Assembly: GCA_028532985.1 (NCBI GenBank)
Contig: JANCIK010000006.1
Location: forward strand, 3,410,001 to 3,474,000
Source: Stropharia rugosoannulata
Taxonomy: Eukaryota; Basidiomycota; Agaricomycetes; Agaricales; Strophariaceae
Reading direction: 5' to 3'
DNA length: 64,000 nucleotides
Numbering within the stretch: the first letter of the stretch is position 1; each line of letters starts with the position of its first letter. The translations under genes were made by a program, and so were the position numbers. Shown in pieces: positions 61,554 through 64,000 of this stretch. Under the pieces are notes generated by a model. It was not told the origin of the DNA and did no database searches. It saw only the letters and a program-made list of their open reading frames with translations.

Positions 61554-61953
61554 ATGCAGTTCAAGAGATCCTTCGCCATCCTTGTTTGCGCTGTCGTACC
61601 AGTCGCCATCGCAGTGCCCCAAATGCTTCCCCTTAACTCCCCATGTGAGTCGGCGATATTTTTGAGAGAGGCCGTACTAATGATCCGACACTATAAAGGC
61701 ACCAGCGGTTCTGTAAGTCGAAATAATATGCTCTTTGATTCTTGACTAATTTTCTGTTTTCCTTTAGCAATGTAATGACTAAACCATCTCGCACAAGTAT
61801 GTTTCCTAACCCTATGTACACAGGTGTAACGAAAAATTGCTGCGGCCTCGTCGCAACTCATCAATTGTAAATATTTATGTTTTCCCCGCTTTAGCAGTGC
61901 TGATGCAGATGTCGACATTGTACAGCTGCGTACCACCGGGAGCTGTTTGCTGA
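61554..61953 (+). CDS. Small secreted cysteine-rich protein 4
   Basis: Five exons, 61554-61644, 61699-61712, 61768-61771 (4 nt, CAAT), 61824-61866 and 61926-61953, give 59 residues. Signal peptide MQFKRSFAILVCAVVPVAIAVP, then LPLNSPC shared with paralog 5. Cysteine order C-x5-C-x4-CC-x8-C-x6-C-stop. TATAAAAG at 61489-61496. The last acceptor at 61925 is used: the nearer one at 61894 would leave a 28-bp intron and lose the terminal Cys pattern. Exon lengths are 91, 14, 4, 43 and 28, exactly the same as in paralog 5. Confidence 0.85.
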
Positions 61954-62266
61954 GCCGTTAGCTATGAGGCAATATATCATGTAACCTGAATATAAAACAC
62001 TTAATTGAAATCATGATTCCGTTACTACTAACTTGTTTGTCCTTTCGGGCTGTATCTATACGAGTTGTAGTGGCGGAACTAGGTAGATGTCTGACGCCGT
62101 CATATTATCACAAGATTAACTCGACGGGAGGTACAACTCCCCCATAAGACAATTGTTTCCGAAATGGGATAATATTATAAGACTCCAATTAGTGCTGCGC
62201 GAAGATGACTGAGAGCAGACTAATGGTAAAGTATGGTATGTGCTACAAGTTTGCCTTGCTTTCCAT
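61954..62266. other. Convergent spacer between peptide genes 4 and 5
   Basis: Short spacer between the convergent 3' ends of paralogs 4 and 5; nothing else is seen. Confidence 0.45.
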
Positions 62267-62674
62267 TTAGCAAACCGTACCCTTCTCCAGGCACCTGCCG
62301 TTGAACCAAGTTTTTAGCTTCAATTATTTGAATAATCGGTAAACTTATCACCCACATCTTGAACTCCGGAGAGAAACCACAGCAATTGCCAGAGAGACCT
62401 AATAGTGTTAGTCAACGGTAGTGTCACGCGCTATTATCCAAATATCTCTTTACATTCCTAAGAAATTCTATAAGCAAAAGCTTACAGCGTAAAGTAGTAT
62501 ATACTCACATAGTCCTTAGTGCCTAGTTGACATGAGTATCATCAGCAGAAGAATCACCGCACTCGACTGAGTAATTGACGTACATGGTGCATTCAATGGA
62601 AGCTTGGACTGCGGTGTAGCAAACGCAGCTTGAATGACTGCGAACAAAAGTACTGCACTGAGATTAATTTGCAT
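62267..62674 (-). CDS. Small secreted cysteine-rich protein 5
   Basis: Five exons on the minus strand, 62674-62584, 62522-62509, 62457-62454 (4 nt, GAAT), 62398-62356 and 62294-62267, give 59 residues. Signal peptide MQINLSAVLLFAVIQAAFATP, then LPLNAPC. Cysteine order C-x5-C-x5-CC-x8-C-x6-C-stop. A weak TATAAC (62743-62738) lies upstream. Exon lengths and phases are identical to paralog 4, which faces it tail to tail. The alternative Met upstream on the same frame would bury the signal peptide and is rejected. Confidence 0.85.
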
Positions 62675-63301
62675 GGCTTGACTGGTTGTATGCTGGATAC
62701 GAGGTAGGCTGTCTGTATAGGATCCACTCCATGGGTCGTTATAAGTAGTATCTGAGTTCCCGAACCCGAATAGAACACGACATCCATTACACATTATAAT
62801 TCATCTAAGTACCGGTTACCGTTGATGTCGAAGGGTTCATTGTCGTACCTCTTGGCTGCTGCTGGAAACTGCATTCCCCGATTGTATTAGCCCTTCTGTG
62901 GACTTCCGGTGGAATACTCGACTTGTGGGAGGAGCCTTGGCATGCAATGAAACAGGCTCCGTGAGTTTGCCAAGGTAGTATGGTAAGCGCTCTTAGACGC
63001 CGGTGATTTCCGGCGGAGACGGCTAGAGATGGGCACGCCAGCGAGTCGCGGCTCATTTGAGCAACACGTTCGAGTTGCATGCATTCGAGACCGCTCCACG
63101 GAAATTTGTGAGTCCAACTTCTCTTCACTACATACTGGTATTACAGCTTATTACAGTCACGGTCAGGTGAAATCGTCAATGTCAAGTTCCGGTTCTAGCC
63201 TTTGAATTTGAAACTGATTTTCAACGAGAGCAACGGGCCTTTTCATTTAAGTAACCACCAGCCTTCCCACACCTACACCTAATACCATCTGGATCATCAT
63301 T
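62675..63301. other. Intergenic
   Basis: Promoter side of paralog 5 and of the coiled-coil gene. Antisense frames at 62805-63128 have no motif. Confidence 0.45.
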
Positions 63302-64000
63302 ATGGTTTCCAATCAGCATATCAATTCTGCTTCGGCAGGCCCAAATAATGCTACTTTCCTTGCTGTAGGCCAGCCATCTGATCATATAGGGTTTAATTTG
63401 GGCTGACTTGTCTACTTTAGATAGAGGCTACCCTTAAAAAATATGAGTCAATGCTAGATGCATGCACGGTCGAAATGTCAGAGATGACCACAACGTTATC
63501 CCACTCCGTAAGCAGAATCAATGCATTGGAAACAAAAGTCCTTGTTTTGGAGGCAGATATGAAGGTGCAACGGACCAGAATGAGAGAGTCCGAATCCGAC
63601 CATGCAAAAATCCGCCGAACCTATGACGACCTCCAATATCGCCTCAAACAAGTCGAAGAGAAGAACGATGAACAGAAAGAGACAAATAAGCAGCTGCACC
63701 TCGAACTCAAGGACACCAAATCCAGAATTAGGGAACTAGTGTCCGAAGTCAAGGCCATAAAAGACTCCAACGCGAAAAAAGATAAGATGATTTCGGATCT
63801 GGATAAACCACTGGCCAGCCAGGACACCATTATCGCGAAAATCATGGAGTTGCAGCGGGATGCGAATAGCACGAAAGAGGCTCTCTCTCGGGTAGCCAAG
63901 GTAACAGAGGAGAATTGGCGGCTGTTGACTGCCTCGGTACGTTAATTATCTGGCTTTTGTTGGACCTGCTATGATCATATTCCATCAAAGTCATAGTATA
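63302..64000 (+). CDS. Coiled-coil protein, 3' part beyond the window
   Basis: Exon 1 is 63302-63364 and exon 2 is 63421-63936, in phase, encoding 193 residues so far. From about residue 35 to 190 the protein is one long heptad-rich coiled coil (LETKVLVLEADMKVQ, KQVEEKNDEQKETNKQLHLELKD, IRELVSEVKAIKD). The frame closes at 63945, but a good GTACGT donor follows TCG at 63937, so the gene probably continues past the window edge. No signal peptide. I do not recognise the family; a structural or tethering role is possible but not shown. Confidence 0.65.

Noticed and set aside
61895..61961. Alternative last exon of cysteine-rich protein 4
   Set aside because: Needs a 28-bp intron and destroys the C-x6-C-stop ending.

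Overview
The window is nuclear DNA of a filamentous basidiomycete, most likely an Agaricomycete. The evidence is the very high density of 45-70 bp GT-AG introns, FunK1-type fungal kinases, a DUF6589 protein, an F-box protein of the mushroom type, a sedolisin, an oxalate decarboxylase and a cluster of small secreted cysteine-rich proteins. Open reading frames are chopped by introns, so all gene models here were rebuilt by hand from splice sites, phase continuity and family motifs. Most close exactly in frame, which is strong internal support, but no transcript was available. Whether it is a wood-decay polypore is a guess.

Layout. 0-5.3 kb: end of an unknown gene, then two tandem copies of a FunK1 kinase gene; the first is an internally deleted, frameshifted copy and the second is intact. 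5.4-11.8 kb: one complete DNA transposon (6.4 kb) with 9-bp target duplications, about 305-bp terminal repeats and two divergent intact genes, a DUF6589 protein and a RecQ-like helicase. 13.7-24.9 kb: a Ser-rich orphan, a secreted sedolisin protease, an intron-containing tRNA-Lys, the ER ubiquitin-conjugating enzyme Ubc6, and an oxalate decarboxylase split into 21 exons. 26.2-39.3 kb: F-box protein, a tandem pair of DJ-1/PfpI proteins, mitochondrial ribosomal protein bL33m divergent from a candidate Sld3-like replication factor, an extended-SDR reductase and a delta-12 fatty acid desaturase. 39.8-56.8 kb: a P-loop GTPase, a calpain-like protease, a carboxylesterase with a broken 3' end, GATA and C2H2 transcription factors, and a sugar transporter with about 26 exons. 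57.6-62.7 kb: five paralogous small secreted cysteine-rich proteins. The window ends inside a coiled-coil gene.

Functionally, several products act outside the cell or at its surface (sedolisin, oxalate decarboxylase, carboxylesterase, sugar porter, cysteine-rich peptides), which suits a saprotroph or plant-associated fungus, mixed with housekeeping genes (Ubc6, bL33m, desaturase).

The most unusual signals are: (1) a conserved 4-nucleotide microexon in four of the five cysteine-rich paralogs, with the fifth showing the same junction without the upstream intron; (2) the complete, apparently young helicase-plus-DUF6589 transposon, whose two ends carry unrelated hairpins of the same size and position; and (3) three GC-AG introns in key genes.
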